A stretch of 64,000 bases of DNA, taken from assembly GCA_022180725.1 (NCBI GenBank), contig BQMO01000013.1:62001-126000 (forward strand). The letters run 5' to 3'. Under the pieces are notes generated by a model that was given only the letters and a program-made list of their open reading frames with translations, was not told where the DNA came from and ran no database searches. Position 1 is the first letter of the stretch. Every line of letters begins with the position of its first letter. Below, piece after piece: positions 27,967-36,730 of this stretch. The DNA comes from Phycisphaerae bacterium (GTDB lineage Bacteria > Planctomycetota > Phycisphaerae > Phycisphaerales > UBA1924). Both the position numbers and the translations under genes were made by a program.

Positions 27967-28863
27967 ATGTCATCGCTCACGAACATCCTCGTCGGCATCG
28001 ACTTCACCCCCTGCTCGCGCGTGGCCCTCGGGCACGCTCTGCGCCTGGCCGCCGCCTCGGGCGCCGCCGTCCACGCCGTGCACGTCCTCGACACCCTCGT
28101 CGTGCTCGACCTCGAGGAAGCCCTCTCGCCCGTGCAGCAGGGCATCCGCGACGGGCTGCTCCGCGATGCCCGCGACACGTGGGCGAAGTTCACCGCGGGC
28201 CTGCCCGCCGACAAGGTCACGTTCGACGTGTTCATCAACAACCGCCTCGAGGGCATCCGGCTGAAAGCCCGCGACGTAAAGGCCGATCTGCTCGTCATGG
28301 GCGCCTACGGCGAGCGCGCCCCCGACGTGGGCGTGGGCACCGTCGCCACCGCCTGCGTCCGCCATGTGCCCGCCGATGTCCTCCTCGTCCGCGACACTCA
28401 CCCGGGCAAGTTCACCTCCATCGCCGTCGGCGTCGATTTCTCCGAGACCTCGCTCAAGGCCGTGCAGCGCGCCGCGACGATCGCCCGCCTCGACGGGGCC
28501 GCCCTCCACGCCGTCCACGTTTACGACGGCCCGTGGCACCACCTCCATTACAAGTCCCCCACGCCCGAGGCCGCCCCGGAATACCAGAAGCAGTACACCC
28601 TCGCCCTTCGCGGCCGCCTGGCCTCCTTCCTCGCTCCTGTCCGCGCCGCCAACCCGGGCCTCACCATCCACGAAGTCCTTCACGACGCCCGCGGACACCG
28701 CGCCGCCCTCACCAGCGTCGCCGCGAGCGTCAACGCCGACCTGCTCGCCCTGGGCACGCGCGGCCGGACCAACCTCCGCGACGTGCTCCTGGGCAGTACC
28801 GCCGAGAAGGCCCTCACGCACTCCCGCTGCGCCGTGCTCGCCGTCAAGCCCGCCGCGACGTGA
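27967..28863 (+). CDS. Tandem-domain universal stress protein
   Basis: A 298-residue cytoplasmic protein made of two UspA domains (about 1-141 and 148-298), each starting with a typical first strand (ILVGIDFT and IAVGVDFS). Domain 2 keeps the nucleotide-binding signature G-x-R-G...G-S-T (GTRGRTNLRDVLLGST), while domain 1 has a degenerate version (GAYGERAPDVGVGT), so only the second is likely to bind ATP. Two-domain Usp proteins act in stress survival and are often dimer-like on their own. AGGAAGG lies 8 bases upstream of the ATG. Confidence 0.9.
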   Translation: MSSLTNILVGIDFTPCSRVALGHALRLAAASGAAVHAVHVLDTLVVLDLEEALSPVQQGIRDGLLRDARDTWAKFTAGLPADKVTFDVFINNRLEGIRLKARDVKADLLVMGAYGERAPDVGVGTVATACVRHVPADVLLVRDTHPGKFTSIAVGVDFSETSLKAVQRAATIARLDGAALHAVHVYDGPWHHLHYKSPTPEAAPEYQKQYTLALRGRLASFLAPVRAANPGLTIHEVLHDARGHRAALTSVAASVNADLLALGTRGRTNLRDVLLGSTAEKALTHSRCAVLAVKPAAT

Positions 28864-28879
28864 TACCTACCGTCACGCC

Positions 28880-29941
28880 GTGAACCCCACGCCGCCGAAC
28901 GACACGCCCGCCGGTTTCTCCGCCCGGGCCAAGAGCAAGTACCCCACGAAGTGGTCCACCGCCTTGCGCGGCCTCGTCGGCGCGAACCCCATCCCGCTCC
29001 TCTCCACCCGCATGCCCGGCCAAAGCCATGCCGGCCCGCTGCCCGCACTCTCGCCAACCCAGGCCGCCCTCGCCGATGAACTCCGCCGCGATGTCGCCGA
29101 ACTCGCCGGCCCGCTCGCCGGGCGGAACGTCTTCAACCCCCCGCGCCTCCGTGCCTGCGAAGAGTTCCTCTCCGCTGCTCTGGCCGCGACAGGCCGCCCC
29201 GTCACGCGGCAGACTTTCCGCTGCCACGGGCAGGACGTCGCCAACTTCGAGGTCGAGTTCCCCGGGCGCGACGCGCCGGGCGATATCCTCGTCGTCGGGG
29301 CGCACTACGACGCCGTCGAACTTCCCGCTGGCGGATGCCCCGCGGCCAACGACAACGGCAGCGGCACCGCCGCCGTGCTCGCCCTCGCACGCCGATTCGC
29401 CACGCTCGCGCCCCCACGCCGCACCGTTCGTTTCGTCCTCTGGGTCAACGAAGAGCCGCCCTTCTTCTGGACCGACCTCATGGGCAGCCTCGTCTACGCC
29501 CGCGCCTGCCGCCAACGCCGCGAAAAGATCGTCGGCATGATCACCCCCGAAACGCTCGGCTGCTACAGCGACGACGAAGGCTCCCAGCGCTACCCGCTCT
29601 CCCTCTTCAAGCGCTGGTACCCCACGCGGGGCGACTTCGTCGCCTTCCTCGGCATGTTCGAGGCCCGCGCCTTCATCCGCGACTGCGTCGGCGCCTTCCG
29701 TTCCCACGCCGCTTTCCCCAGCCTCGGCGCCGCCCTCCCCGCGATCGTTCCCCACGTCGGCGCCAGCGATCACTGGAGTTTCTGGAAGTGCGGCTACCCC
29801 GCCCTCATGGTCACCGACACCGCCCCCTACCGCTACCGCTGGTACCACACCATGCACGACACGCCCGACCGCATGAACTTTGAACGCATGGCCCGCGTCG
29901 TCGATGGGCTGGGCGCCGCCATCACCACACTCGCCGGATGA
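28880..29941 (+). CDS. M28-family zinc peptidase
   Basis: A 353-residue aminopeptidase-type protein. Zinc ligands and catalytic residues match the family: His142 in GAHYDAV, Asp158 in NDNGSGT, Glu191/Glu192 in NEEPPFF, and a C-terminal His in MHDTPDRMN. Asp144 (next to His142) would complete the active site. No signal peptide is obvious, so it may be cytoplasmic. I placed the start at GTG 28880 because codon usage is already strongly coding there; ATG 29012 would give 309 residues. It follows the stress-protein gene by 16 bp and precedes tnaA on the same strand. Confidence 0.85.
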   Translation: MNPTPPNDTPAGFSARAKSKYPTKWSTALRGLVGANPIPLLSTRMPGQSHAGPLPALSPTQAALADELRRDVAELAGPLAGRNVFNPPRLRACEEFLSAALAATGRPVTRQTFRCHGQDVANFEVEFPGRDAPGDILVVGAHYDAVELPAGGCPAANDNGSGTAAVLALARRFATLAPPRRTVRFVLWVNEEPPFFWTDLMGSLVYARACRQRREKIVGMITPETLGCYSDDEGSQRYPLSLFKRWYPTRGDFVAFLGMFEARAFIRDCVGAFRSHAAFPSLGAALPAIVPHVGASDHWSFWKCGYPALMVTDTAPYRYRWYHTMHDTPDRMNFERMARVVDGLGAAITTLAG

Positions 29942-29990
29942 GGCCGGATTCGCTTCGCCTCCGCACCCCGCGCGTGCCCCGGGTCGTATT

Positions 29991-30008
29991 GTGGATATCA
30001 TTGTCCAC
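29991..30008. promoter_or_regulatory. Inverted repeat upstream of tryptophanase
   Basis: GTGGA and TCCAC separated by 8 bases (TATCATTG), ending 20 bases before the tryptophanase start codon. It has no T-run, so it is not a terminator. Its position suits an operator or a promoter-proximal hairpin, but no specific regulator can be named. Confidence 0.3.
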
Positions 30009-30028
30009 TAATACCGGAGACCCCGCGC

Positions 30029-31381
30029 GTGAAGACGATCATCGAGCCGTTCCGCATCAAGGCCGTCGAGCCGATCCGCATGACCACCCCTGCGCAGCGC
30101 GACGCCATCCTGCGCGCCGCGAAGTTCAACCCCTTCCTCATCCCCGCGCGCGACGTGCTCATCGACCTCCTCACCGACTCGGGCGCCAGCGCCATGAGCA
30201 GCGATCAATGGGCCGGCATCATGCGGGGCGACGAGAGTTACGCCGGCAGCGAGTCCTTCTTCGCCCTCCGCCGCGTCGTCGAAGACCTCACCGGCTTCAC
30301 CAACATCCTCCCCACCCATCAGGGCCGCGCCAGCGAACGCATCCTCTTCGAACTCATCGGCGGCCCGGGCAAGGTCGTCCCCAGCAACGCCCACTTCGAC
30401 ACCACCCGTGCCAACATCGAGCACTCCGGCGCCCGCGCGATCAACCTCCCTATCCCCCAGGCCTCCCGCCCGCGCGACCGTCACCCCTTCAAAGGCGACA
30501 TGGACGTGGCGGCCCTCGAAACCCTCATCCGCGCCGAAGGCACGGCGAACATCCCCGCGGTGATGATGACCGTGACCAACAACACCAGCGGCGGACAACC
30601 CGTCAGCCTCGCCAACCTCCGCGCCGTCCGCGAGGTCTGCACCCGCCACGGCCTGCCCCTCATCCTCGACGCCTGCCGATTCGCCGAGAATGCCTGGTTT
30701 ATCCGCACGCGCGAGCCCGCGTTCGTCGATCGCCCCGTCCGCGATATCGCCCGCGCCATGTTCGACCTCGCCGACGGCGTCACCATCTCCGCCAAGAAGG
30801 ACGGCCTGGTGAACATCGGCGGGCTGCTCCTGATCCGCGACCACGCCCTCTTCCAGCGCGCCTGCAACCTCCTCATCCTCACCGAGGGGTTCGTGACCTA
30901 CGGCGGCCTGGCCGGACGCGACCTCGAAGCCATGGCCCAGGGCTTCCGCGAAGTCGTCGACGAAGACTACCTCTCCTACCGCATCCGAAGCGTCGAGTAC
31001 CTCGGGCAGAAACTCCTCGACGCGGGCGTGCAGATCATCGAACCGCCCGGCGGGCACGCCATCTACATCGACGCCGCCCACTTCGCCCCGCACATCCCGC
31101 CCGAGCAGTACCCGGGGCAGGCCGTCGTCTGCGGGCTGTACCGCGCCGCGGGCATCCGCGCATGCGAGATCGGGAGCGTCATGGCCGGACCTCACCGCCG
31201 CCCCGAGATGGAACTCGTCCGCCTCGCCCTCCCGCGCCGCGCGTACACCCAGAGCCATTACGACTACGTCGCCGAGGCCTGCGCCGAACTCTTCACCCGC
31301 CGTCGCGAACTCCGCGGGCTGCGCATTCTCGAAGCGCCCGACGTGCTCCGACACTTTACCGCCACCTTCGAGGAACTCTGA
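30029..31381 (+). CDS. tnaA: Tryptophanase (tryptophan indole-lyase)
   Basis: A 450-residue PLP enzyme that splits tryptophan into indole, pyruvate and ammonia. Fold-specific motifs: IDLLTDSG, THQGR, GGQPVSLANLRAV, and SAKKDGLVNIGG with PLP-binding Lys257. Two positions separate tryptophanase from tyrosine phenol-lyase: an Asp in FDTTR (residue 124, Thr in the phenol-lyases) and an Ile in CEIGS (an Arg in the phenol-lyases). Both favour tryptophanase. No tryptophan permease or TnaC-like leader is adjacent. The terminal segment LRHFTATFEEL also matches the family. Confidence 0.88.
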   Translation: MKTIIEPFRIKAVEPIRMTTPAQRDAILRAAKFNPFLIPARDVLIDLLTDSGASAMSSDQWAGIMRGDESYAGSESFFALRRVVEDLTGFTNILPTHQGRASERILFELIGGPGKVVPSNAHFDTTRANIEHSGARAINLPIPQASRPRDRHPFKGDMDVAALETLIRAEGTANIPAVMMTVTNNTSGGQPVSLANLRAVREVCTRHGLPLILDACRFAENAWFIRTREPAFVDRPVRDIARAMFDLADGVTISAKKDGLVNIGGLLLIRDHALFQRACNLLILTEGFVTYGGLAGRDLEAMAQGFREVVDEDYLSYRIRSVEYLGQKLLDAGVQIIEPPGGHAIYIDAAHFAPHIPPEQYPGQAVVCGLYRAAGIRACEIGSVMAGPHRRPEMELVRLALPRRAYTQSHYDYVAEACAELFTRRRELRGLRILEAPDVLRHFTATFEEL

Positions 31382-31399
31382 CCCCCGCGCGACACGCCG

Positions 31400-32515
31400 T
31401 CACCGCTGAAGCGCCTTCAGGTCCGCCGCGTCGCGGGCGCTGCGCTCCACCACCGCCTCCACGTCCGCCGGCGTCATCCACGGCAGGGCCTCGAGTTTCG
31501 CCCGCAGGTGGGCCGGGAACGGCTTGCCCGTCCGCTCGTGCAGCGGGCGGCTGCGCCACACCCGGTGCATCCAGAAGTACTGCTCCGGCGACCGCCGCAC
31601 CATCGCCTCCAGCGCCCGGCGATACCGCGCGGTGATGTAGTACAACGGATCAGGCTGCGCCATGTACTCGTCCGGCCCGAACACATCGACCGTTTCCACC
31701 ACGTACCGCAGCGTGTCCGCGGACGCCGCGCGTGGCTGCTCGCCGAGCATGGTCGGCGGCGGCGGCTCGCCCGGCGCCAACCGCCGCGCATACCCGCACA
31801 CCAATCGCGCCTTCGATTGCAGCGCCAGCATCCCTACCGACTTGTACGTGCTCGTCAGCCGCCCGAAGAACGGCACGAACACCCCCCGCTCGCCGCCGGA
31901 TTGATCCGCCACCAGCCCCACCGGCTCGCGCCGCGCCAACGCCCGCGGCAGGGCCTTCATCGCCCCGAACTTGCTCACCAGCGTCAGCCCGCGACGCTCG
32001 CGCGTGTCGCGCACCCACGCGTCCAGCGGGCGAAGGTCCAGCGGGCGGTACACCGCGTGCACCCGGAACCCCAGCATCGACATCGCGTAGCCCACCAGTT
32101 CCCAGTTCCCCACGTGCCCGGTGATCAGGATCACCGGCGAATCCGAGAGCACCTCCAGCACGCCCGGCAGTGACGCGTTCGAAAAATGCAGATGCCGGGC
32201 GAACGTCTCGCGCGTCACCAGCCGCGGCGTAAAGAGCAACTCCACCCCGAGCTGAAACAGGTGCTGGTACGACGCCACCGCGTTGGCCCGCACCCGATCC
32301 TCGCTCCACGCCGGGTACGCGTCACGCAGGTTGCGCACGGCCCGCTCAAACCGCTTCGGTTGCAGCCGCGGATACACCTCGCCCAGCCCCCGCGCCATGC
32401 CCAGCGCGGCCGGAAGCCCCAGCGCGAGCGGCGCGGTCATCGCGCCCCGGATCAGCGCCGCGATCGGCGCCTCGACGAGTGCGGGAAGGTGTTTGCGTTT
32501 TCGGCGCACGCCCAA
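31400..32515 (-). CDS. LpxL/HtrB-type lysophospholipid acyltransferase
   Basis: A 371-residue inner-membrane acyltransferase related to the lauroyl/myristoyl transferases that finish lipid A. The catalytic H-x4-E motif is in GHVGNWE, followed by the usual VYRPL and DQSGG-x-x-GVFVPFFGR motifs. An N-terminal helix anchors it. This suggests a lipid-A-like outer-membrane lipid, or another lysophospholipid substrate. Start is uncertain: TTG at 32515 or GTG at 32509, neither with a clear ribosome site. It follows the coiled-coil gene by 19 bp on the same strand. Confidence 0.85.
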   Translation of the reverse strand: MGVRRKRKHLPALVEAPIAALIRGAMTAPLALGLPAALGMARGLGEVYPRLQPKRFERAVRNLRDAYPAWSEDRVRANAVASYQHLFQLGVELLFTPRLVTRETFARHLHFSNASLPGVLEVLSDSPVILITGHVGNWELVGYAMSMLGFRVHAVYRPLDLRPLDAWVRDTRERRGLTLVSKFGAMKALPRALARREPVGLVADQSGGERGVFVPFFGRLTSTYKSVGMLALQSKARLVCGYARRLAPGEPPPPTMLGEQPRAASADTLRYVVETVDVFGPDEYMAQPDPLYYITARYRRALEAMVRRSPEQYFWMHRVWRSRPLHERTGKPFPAHLRAKLEALPWMTPADVEAVVERSARDAADLKALQR

Positions 32516-32534
32516 GTCCGGCCGACCGTGCCGC

Positions 32535-33923
32535 CTACCGCCGCGCGGGCGAGGGCGTCTTCCCGATCAGCGTGTACAACCGGTTCTCCGTCAAAATCGG
32601 CACGCTCGTCGCCACCGCCTGCCGCTGCAACTCGTCGTACCGCTGCACGTCCTTCGTCCGCGACTGGAACTCCAAAACCACCACCAGCGGCGCGTCGCTC
32701 CCCGGGCGGATCGGCATCGTCGGCCGCTGCCCCAGCACCAGGAAGTCCGCGTCCCCCGTCAGGTCCGTCACCAGCGTGCCGCCCCAGGCCTCGATCATCG
32801 ACCGCACCTCGGCCTGTTCCAGTTCCGTCGCGATCCCGTCCCGGTCCGTGTCGAAGTTCCCGTACACCACGAACTTGTACACCTTGTTCGGGTCGTACAC
32901 CGCGTTCGCGATCACGTCCCCCTTCACCACCGGGTTCCCGCGCACTTCGCTCACGATGCGGCACGTGCTCGTCGACTCCCCGACGTTCACCACCTCCAGC
33001 GACGCCTTCCCGCGCGGGTAGTTGCCCTCCTCGTCAGGCCGCAGCGCCGCCGCGTTCGCGTACACCGAGAACGTCATCCCCAGCACCACGTTGTGCTTGC
33101 GCCCCAGGCTGATGAACACCTGCCGCGCCGCCCCGTCCACCGACACGATCTCCCCGTCCACCAGCGCGTACTCGTCGTTCGCACGCACCTGGTTCGCGTT
33201 GCGCTGCCCACGCAGCGAGGCCAACTGGTTCTCCAGGATCAACTTCTCTTCGGTCATCCGCTGGAGCAGGTCCTGCAGCCGCCGATCGCTCTCCGCCGCC
33301 GCCGTCTTCACCTTGTCCAGTTCCGCGTCCACGTTCTTCTTGTACTCGTCCGTCCCGCGGCGGTATTCCTCGTTCATGTCGCGGTACTGGTTGATCATCG
33401 CCGTCAGCGCGTCCACCGTCCGCTTGTGGCTCGATTCGATCCCCGCCACGCGGTCAACCTCGGCCTGCTGGTTGGCGATCGCCGCCAGCCGCGCCGCGTC
33501 CGCCTGCTTCACCTGCTCGCGCAGCGACGCGATCTCCGTGTTCCGCGTCGCGATCAGCGACAGCAGCGACGCCGACTCGGCCCCCGCCACCCCGCTCAAC
33601 TTGTTCATGAAGTCGCTCGGCCGGTCCCGCCGCGAACCTGTCACCCGCGCCATCATCCCTTCCTGCGCCTCGACCAGATACCCCACCAGGCTCTTGCCCC
33701 CGGCGCTGCGAGCCTCGTCGATCAGCAGCCGCACGTCGTCCCGGTTGCGCTCGTCGGGCCGCACCACGTCGGCCTGGTCGTTCTGTGCCTGCTGGAGTTT
33801 CTGCAAGGCCCCGCTGTACTTCCCGTAGAAGACCGCGAAGGCCACGAAGAACCCCAGCGCCGCGAGCGCCAGAATCGTGATGGTCGCGCCCACGCCGAAC
33901 GATGCACTGGTCCTGCCTGCCAT
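32535..33923 (-). CDS. Membrane-anchored coiled-coil protein with BRCT-like end
   Basis: A 462-residue protein. A membrane helix near residues 10-33 is followed by about 200 residues of coiled coil (125-245; many heptads, LREQVKQADAARLAAI and ESDRRLQDLLQRMTEEK). A beta-rich domain comes next (about 250-345), and a C-terminal BRCT-like module (FVVYGNFDTDRD to TGDADFLVLG, about 360-412). This layout recurs in planctomycetes; a role in envelope or cell-shape organisation is possible but not shown. GGAG lies 9 bases before the ATG. Confidence 0.75.
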   Translation of the reverse strand: MAGRTSASFGVGATITILALAALGFFVAFAVFYGKYSGALQKLQQAQNDQADVVRPDERNRDDVRLLIDEARSAGGKSLVGYLVEAQEGMMARVTGSRRDRPSDFMNKLSGVAGAESASLLSLIATRNTEIASLREQVKQADAARLAAIANQQAEVDRVAGIESSHKRTVDALTAMINQYRDMNEEYRRGTDEYKKNVDAELDKVKTAAAESDRRLQDLLQRMTEEKLILENQLASLRGQRNANQVRANDEYALVDGEIVSVDGAARQVFISLGRKHNVVLGMTFSVYANAAALRPDEEGNYPRGKASLEVVNVGESTSTCRIVSEVRGNPVVKGDVIANAVYDPNKVYKFVVYGNFDTDRDGIATELEQAEVRSMIEAWGGTLVTDLTGDADFLVLGQRPTMPIRPGSDAPLVVVLEFQSRTKDVQRYDELQRQAVATSVPILTENRLYTLIGKTPSPARR

Positions 33924-34095
33924 GGTTCACAACTCCAAGGTTGGGATCTTCCCGCGTCGGGGCCTCGGCCGCGGCCGTGCCCCGATCCGCCGGGTGGGGA
34001 GCATAGGCCCACGCCCCCGGGCCGGGCAGTTTCCCCGATTTCGCCCCGCCCGTCAAGCCGCCGGAATCGGGGTCTGTTCGAGTGGGTGTCGCGCG

Positions 34096-34872
34096 TTAGA
34101 TCGGCTCGTCGCGCCCGTGCAGCCCCCACGGCGTCATGTGGAACGCGCCGCTCCCCCACCACTCCCGAGCCACGCCCGCGTTGAACTCTCGCGGCCGAAC
34201 GAGTCCGCCGTGCCCGTCGAAGTACCACACGCTGCTCGGACCGATCGTGCCCCCGAGCACCAAGGCCGACACGTCCGTCTCGGTGGTCCATGAGCCGCGC
34301 CACGCGTGCCACACCCGCTGCTCCACCACGCCGACCTTCATCGATGGGAATCTCACGTCGCTCAGGCGTTGCAGGCGTGCCCCCGCGGCAGGATTCGGCA
34401 TCTCGAACGGCCCGTCCGGATCAAGCCGCGCCGGGTCCAGGTACGCGCACCGCACGATCTCATAATCCGTCCGCCACGGCCCTTCCGGCTTGCGCGTCTC
34501 CAGAAACGCCGCCTGCACCCGCGGACACAGCCCCGTGTTCGAGAACCGGTCGATCCCGGAATAGTTCTGCCACATCCCCGACGCGAACATGAACGCGCTC
34601 TGATTGTTGTACCGAACCTGCTGCGCCCGCGTCAGGAGTGCCGCCGGCGAGTCCGCGTGATACGCCGGCAAGGCGTCGCGATAGTCCGCCGCGTACGTCG
34701 CGACCAGTGTTCCAAGTCCACGGCACCGGGCCGCGCACGACGCCTGCGCCGAGCGCGTCCTCGACGCGGCGACCGCGGCGATCACGAGACCCATGAGCAC
34801 ACTTACCACCAGCGCGACCACGAGCGTCTCGACGAGCGTGAACCCGGTGACCTCCCGATGCCGATTTGACAT
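34096..34872 (-). CDS. Pseudopilin (DUF1559-like), locus B
   Basis: A 258-residue type IV pilin-like protein. The N-terminus has the prepilin peptidase site TG|FTLVE (Gly10/Phe11, Glu at +5) and a hydrophobic helix. The globular part has scattered cysteines and the end motif FDGHGGLV, as in DUF1559 pseudopilins. The ATG at 34872 is preceded directly by ten G and one C; that run is the only ribosome-site-like sequence. It diverges from the Cys-rich gene at 34943 across 70 bp. Pseudopilins of this type are abundant in planctomycetes and are thought to act in type II-like secretion or surface fibres. Confidence 0.85.
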   Translation of the reverse strand: MSNRHREVTGFTLVETLVVALVVSVLMGLVIAAVAASRTRSAQASCAARCRGLGTLVATYAADYRDALPAYHADSPAALLTRAQQVRYNNQSAFMFASGMWQNYSGIDRFSNTGLCPRVQAAFLETRKPEGPWRTDYEIVRCAYLDPARLDPDGPFEMPNPAAGARLQRLSDVRFPSMKVGVVEQRVWHAWRGSWTTETDVSALVLGGTIGPSSVWYFDGHGGLVRPREFNAGVAREWWGSGAFHMTPWGLHGRDEPI

Positions 34873-34873
34873 G

Positions 34874-34883
34874 CCCCCCCCCC
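34874..34883. repeat. 10-base poly-C/poly-G tract at the pseudopilin start
   Basis: Ten C on the plus strand, i.e. ten G in the pilin transcript, one base upstream of its ATG. With 9 or 12 G, an upstream ATG at 34915 would be in frame with the pilin; with 10 it is not. The position parallels the 24-G tract in locus A. Confidence 0.85.
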
Positions 34884-34942
34884 GTGATAGTGTTGGGTCG
34901 AGAACGGGTACCCATGGCAATTACTATACAGGAGTTGACCCC

Positions 34943-35302
34943 ATGAATGTTCGATCTCGCGCGTTCACCCTCCTCGGCATCACGATGTCCACCGCGGCGA
35001 TGACCGCGGGTTTCGAATCCAGCGGCCCGTGCTACACCATCGAACATCCCGTGCGTCAGGACGCGCCCACCGGGTGCTCCACGTACACAAACTGCTGGAA
35101 CGCGACCCAGTGCGTCGCCGGCGTGGTGTATTCAGATTGCGGCATCGCCGACTGCAACTTCCCGCGCATGTGCACCAAGTACGCCGGGGGCACCTTCAAC
35201 CCGGCCACGGGCCTCTGCGAGGGCGGCATGTTCATTACGTCCTGGCAGGACGGCGTCGTGTGCTACCACTCCAGCCCGATCGTGGGATGCCATGAAAACT
35301 AA
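34943..35302 (+). CDS. Secreted 10-cysteine protein
   Basis: A 119-residue protein with AGGAG 8 bases before the ATG. Residues 1-23 are a signal peptide. The mature part has ten cysteines (residues 30, 45, 51, 57, 66, 71, 77, 92, 107, 116), enough for five disulfides, and is otherwise rich in Thr, Gly and aromatic residues. It is not recognisably homologous to the 12-cysteine protein at 24099, but has the same size and context. It overlaps the next gene by 11 bp, so the two are translated together. Confidence 0.75.
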   Translation: MNVRSRAFTLLGITMSTAAMTAGFESSGPCYTIEHPVRQDAPTGCSTYTNCWNATQCVAGVVYSDCGIADCNFPRMCTKYAGGTFNPATGLCEGGMFITSWQDGVVCYHSSPIVGCHEN

Positions 35303-36314
35303 TCCTCGTCTGCTCATGGTGTTCGTCCTCTCCTTAGCCGCTCTTCAGGCGAACGCACAATCCACGGATGCACGACTGCCCGACTGGGTCGCCGCATGGG
35401 TTCGCGCCTGCCAGGCCGTGCCCGGTTGCACCGTGGTCTGGAAGACCGGCGTCCCGCACACCGACGCCGCCGGAACGCCCCTTGGCGTGATGACCTTCCG
35501 GCATTCATTGCTGTACCGCTGGCCGGATTGTCTGCGCCGCGACGAGGAATACCTCGGCGGCGGGCCGGAATCGCCCGGCGCGCAGCGCCAGGGCATGGCC
35601 ATGCTCTACGAACGGTCCGTGGTCATCACCCCCGACGCTCATCGCTGGACGCTCAGTGCCAGCCGCCCGAGCGCCCCCGAACTCGGCGTGCCCCTCGATT
35701 CGCACTACGTCCTGCCCCGCGAGATTCCGAGCACGCCCTGGCTCCTCGGGCGATGGTTGGCCGACCACCCTGATGACTTCACATTCGAATCGATGCCCGA
35801 TCAGGCCGTACGGGTCGTCGTGCCCGCGTTGCGCCTTCGCGCCGCGCTCTCGCGTATCGGCGAGTTGGCGATCGTTCGCTCCCTCGACGAGTTCCAGCAC
35901 GGGAACATTGTGCTCCGCTACGAGTTTGACGATGTCCGCACGTCCCCGGGTTGGTCCATTCCGCTCGCGCACGCACGCACCCTTTTCGCCCCCGGGGCCG
36001 ACGACTCGCTCGCCGCTGTCCACACCGACACCCTCGAACTCGCCCGCCCCGAGCACGCCCTCACCGACGCCGAGTTCTCGCCCGAACGCACCCGCCTCGG
36101 CGACCGTCTTCCCGGCCTCATCGCCCAAGCCCGACGCCAAGCGCCGGCCACGCCCCTCGAACCCTCGCCCGCGGGGTCCATGCTCGGCGAAGGCGACGCC
36201 GCCCCTACGACGCGTGCCTTCGCCCTGTGGTTCTGGGGTGGTGCTCTGGCCAGCATCGTTGTCGTTGCCAGCACCGTGTGGCTTGTCCGCCGCCGGTATG
36301 CACCCGCACGATGA
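35292..36314 (+). CDS. Signal-peptide protein with C-terminal membrane anchor (locus B)
   Basis: A 340-residue protein: signal peptide (residues 1-22), an outer beta-rich domain, and a C-terminal membrane helix near 313-333 (WFWGGALASIVVVASTVWLV) followed by RRRYAPAR. The layout equals that of the 381-residue protein at 24532-25677. The outer domain holds a few cysteines near the start (RACQAVPGC), unlike locus A. It overlaps the Cys-rich gene upstream and the DUF486 gene downstream (ATGA). Function unknown. Confidence 0.7.
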   Translation: MKTNPRLLMVFVLSLAALQANAQSTDARLPDWVAAWVRACQAVPGCTVVWKTGVPHTDAAGTPLGVMTFRHSLLYRWPDCLRRDEEYLGGGPESPGAQRQGMAMLYERSVVITPDAHRWTLSASRPSAPELGVPLDSHYVLPREIPSTPWLLGRWLADHPDDFTFESMPDQAVRVVVPALRLRAALSRIGELAIVRSLDEFQHGNIVLRYEFDDVRTSPGWSIPLAHARTLFAPGADDSLAAVHTDTLELARPEHALTDAEFSPERTRLGDRLPGLIAQARRQAPATPLEPSPAGSMLGEGDAAPTTRAFALWFWGGALASIVVVASTVWLVRRRYAPAR

Positions 36315-36730
36315 CGGCGCACGCCGCGTACGCGCGAGCCGTGCTTCTACGCTTCTCCATGCGCACCCTCGGCACCGTCCTCCTCCTCCTGTTCTCCAAC
36401 GCCTTCATGACCACCGCCTGGTACTACCACCTCAAGAAAACCGGGTGGGGCCTGCTCGCGGCCATCGGCATCTCCTGGCTCATCGCCCTCCCCGAATACT
36501 GCCTCCAAGTACCCGCCAACCGCCTCGGGCACGCCGCCTTCGGCGGGCCTTTCACCGCCCCGCAACTTAAGGTCCTGCAAGAGGCCATCACCCTCGCCGT
36601 CTTCGCGGGGTTCTCCATCTTCGTCCTGCACGAACGCCTCCGCTGGTCGGACATCACCGCCTTCGTCCTCATCTTCGCCGGCGTGGGCGTCTCACAACTC
36701 GGTCCCCGCTTCGCCGGAGCCTCTTCGTGA
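36311..36730 (+). CDS. DUF486 membrane protein
   Basis: A 139-residue protein with four membrane helices. The core matches DUF486, a small transporter-like family related to drug/metabolite exporters: SNAFMTTAWYYHLK, PEYCLQVPANRLGH, LKVLQEAITLAVFAGFS and the final helix after ERLRWSD. An alternative ATG at 36359 gives the usual family length (123 residues); I kept 36311 because of its 4-base overlap with the upstream stop. It overlaps the SLC13 gene (GTGA), so both are probably co-translated. Confidence 0.8.
   Translation: MTAHAAYARAVLLRFSMRTLGTVLLLLFSNAFMTTAWYYHLKKTGWGLLAAIGISWLIALPEYCLQVPANRLGHAAFGGPFTAPQLKVLQEAITLAVFAGFSIFVLHERLRWSDITAFVLIFAGVGVSQLGPRFAGASS

Noticed and set aside
30029..31381. 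Tyrosine phenol-lyase as the identity of the tnaA-like gene
   Set aside because: The phenol-lyase Thr in the FTTTR position and Arg in the MERG position are Asp and Ile here, as in tryptophanases.
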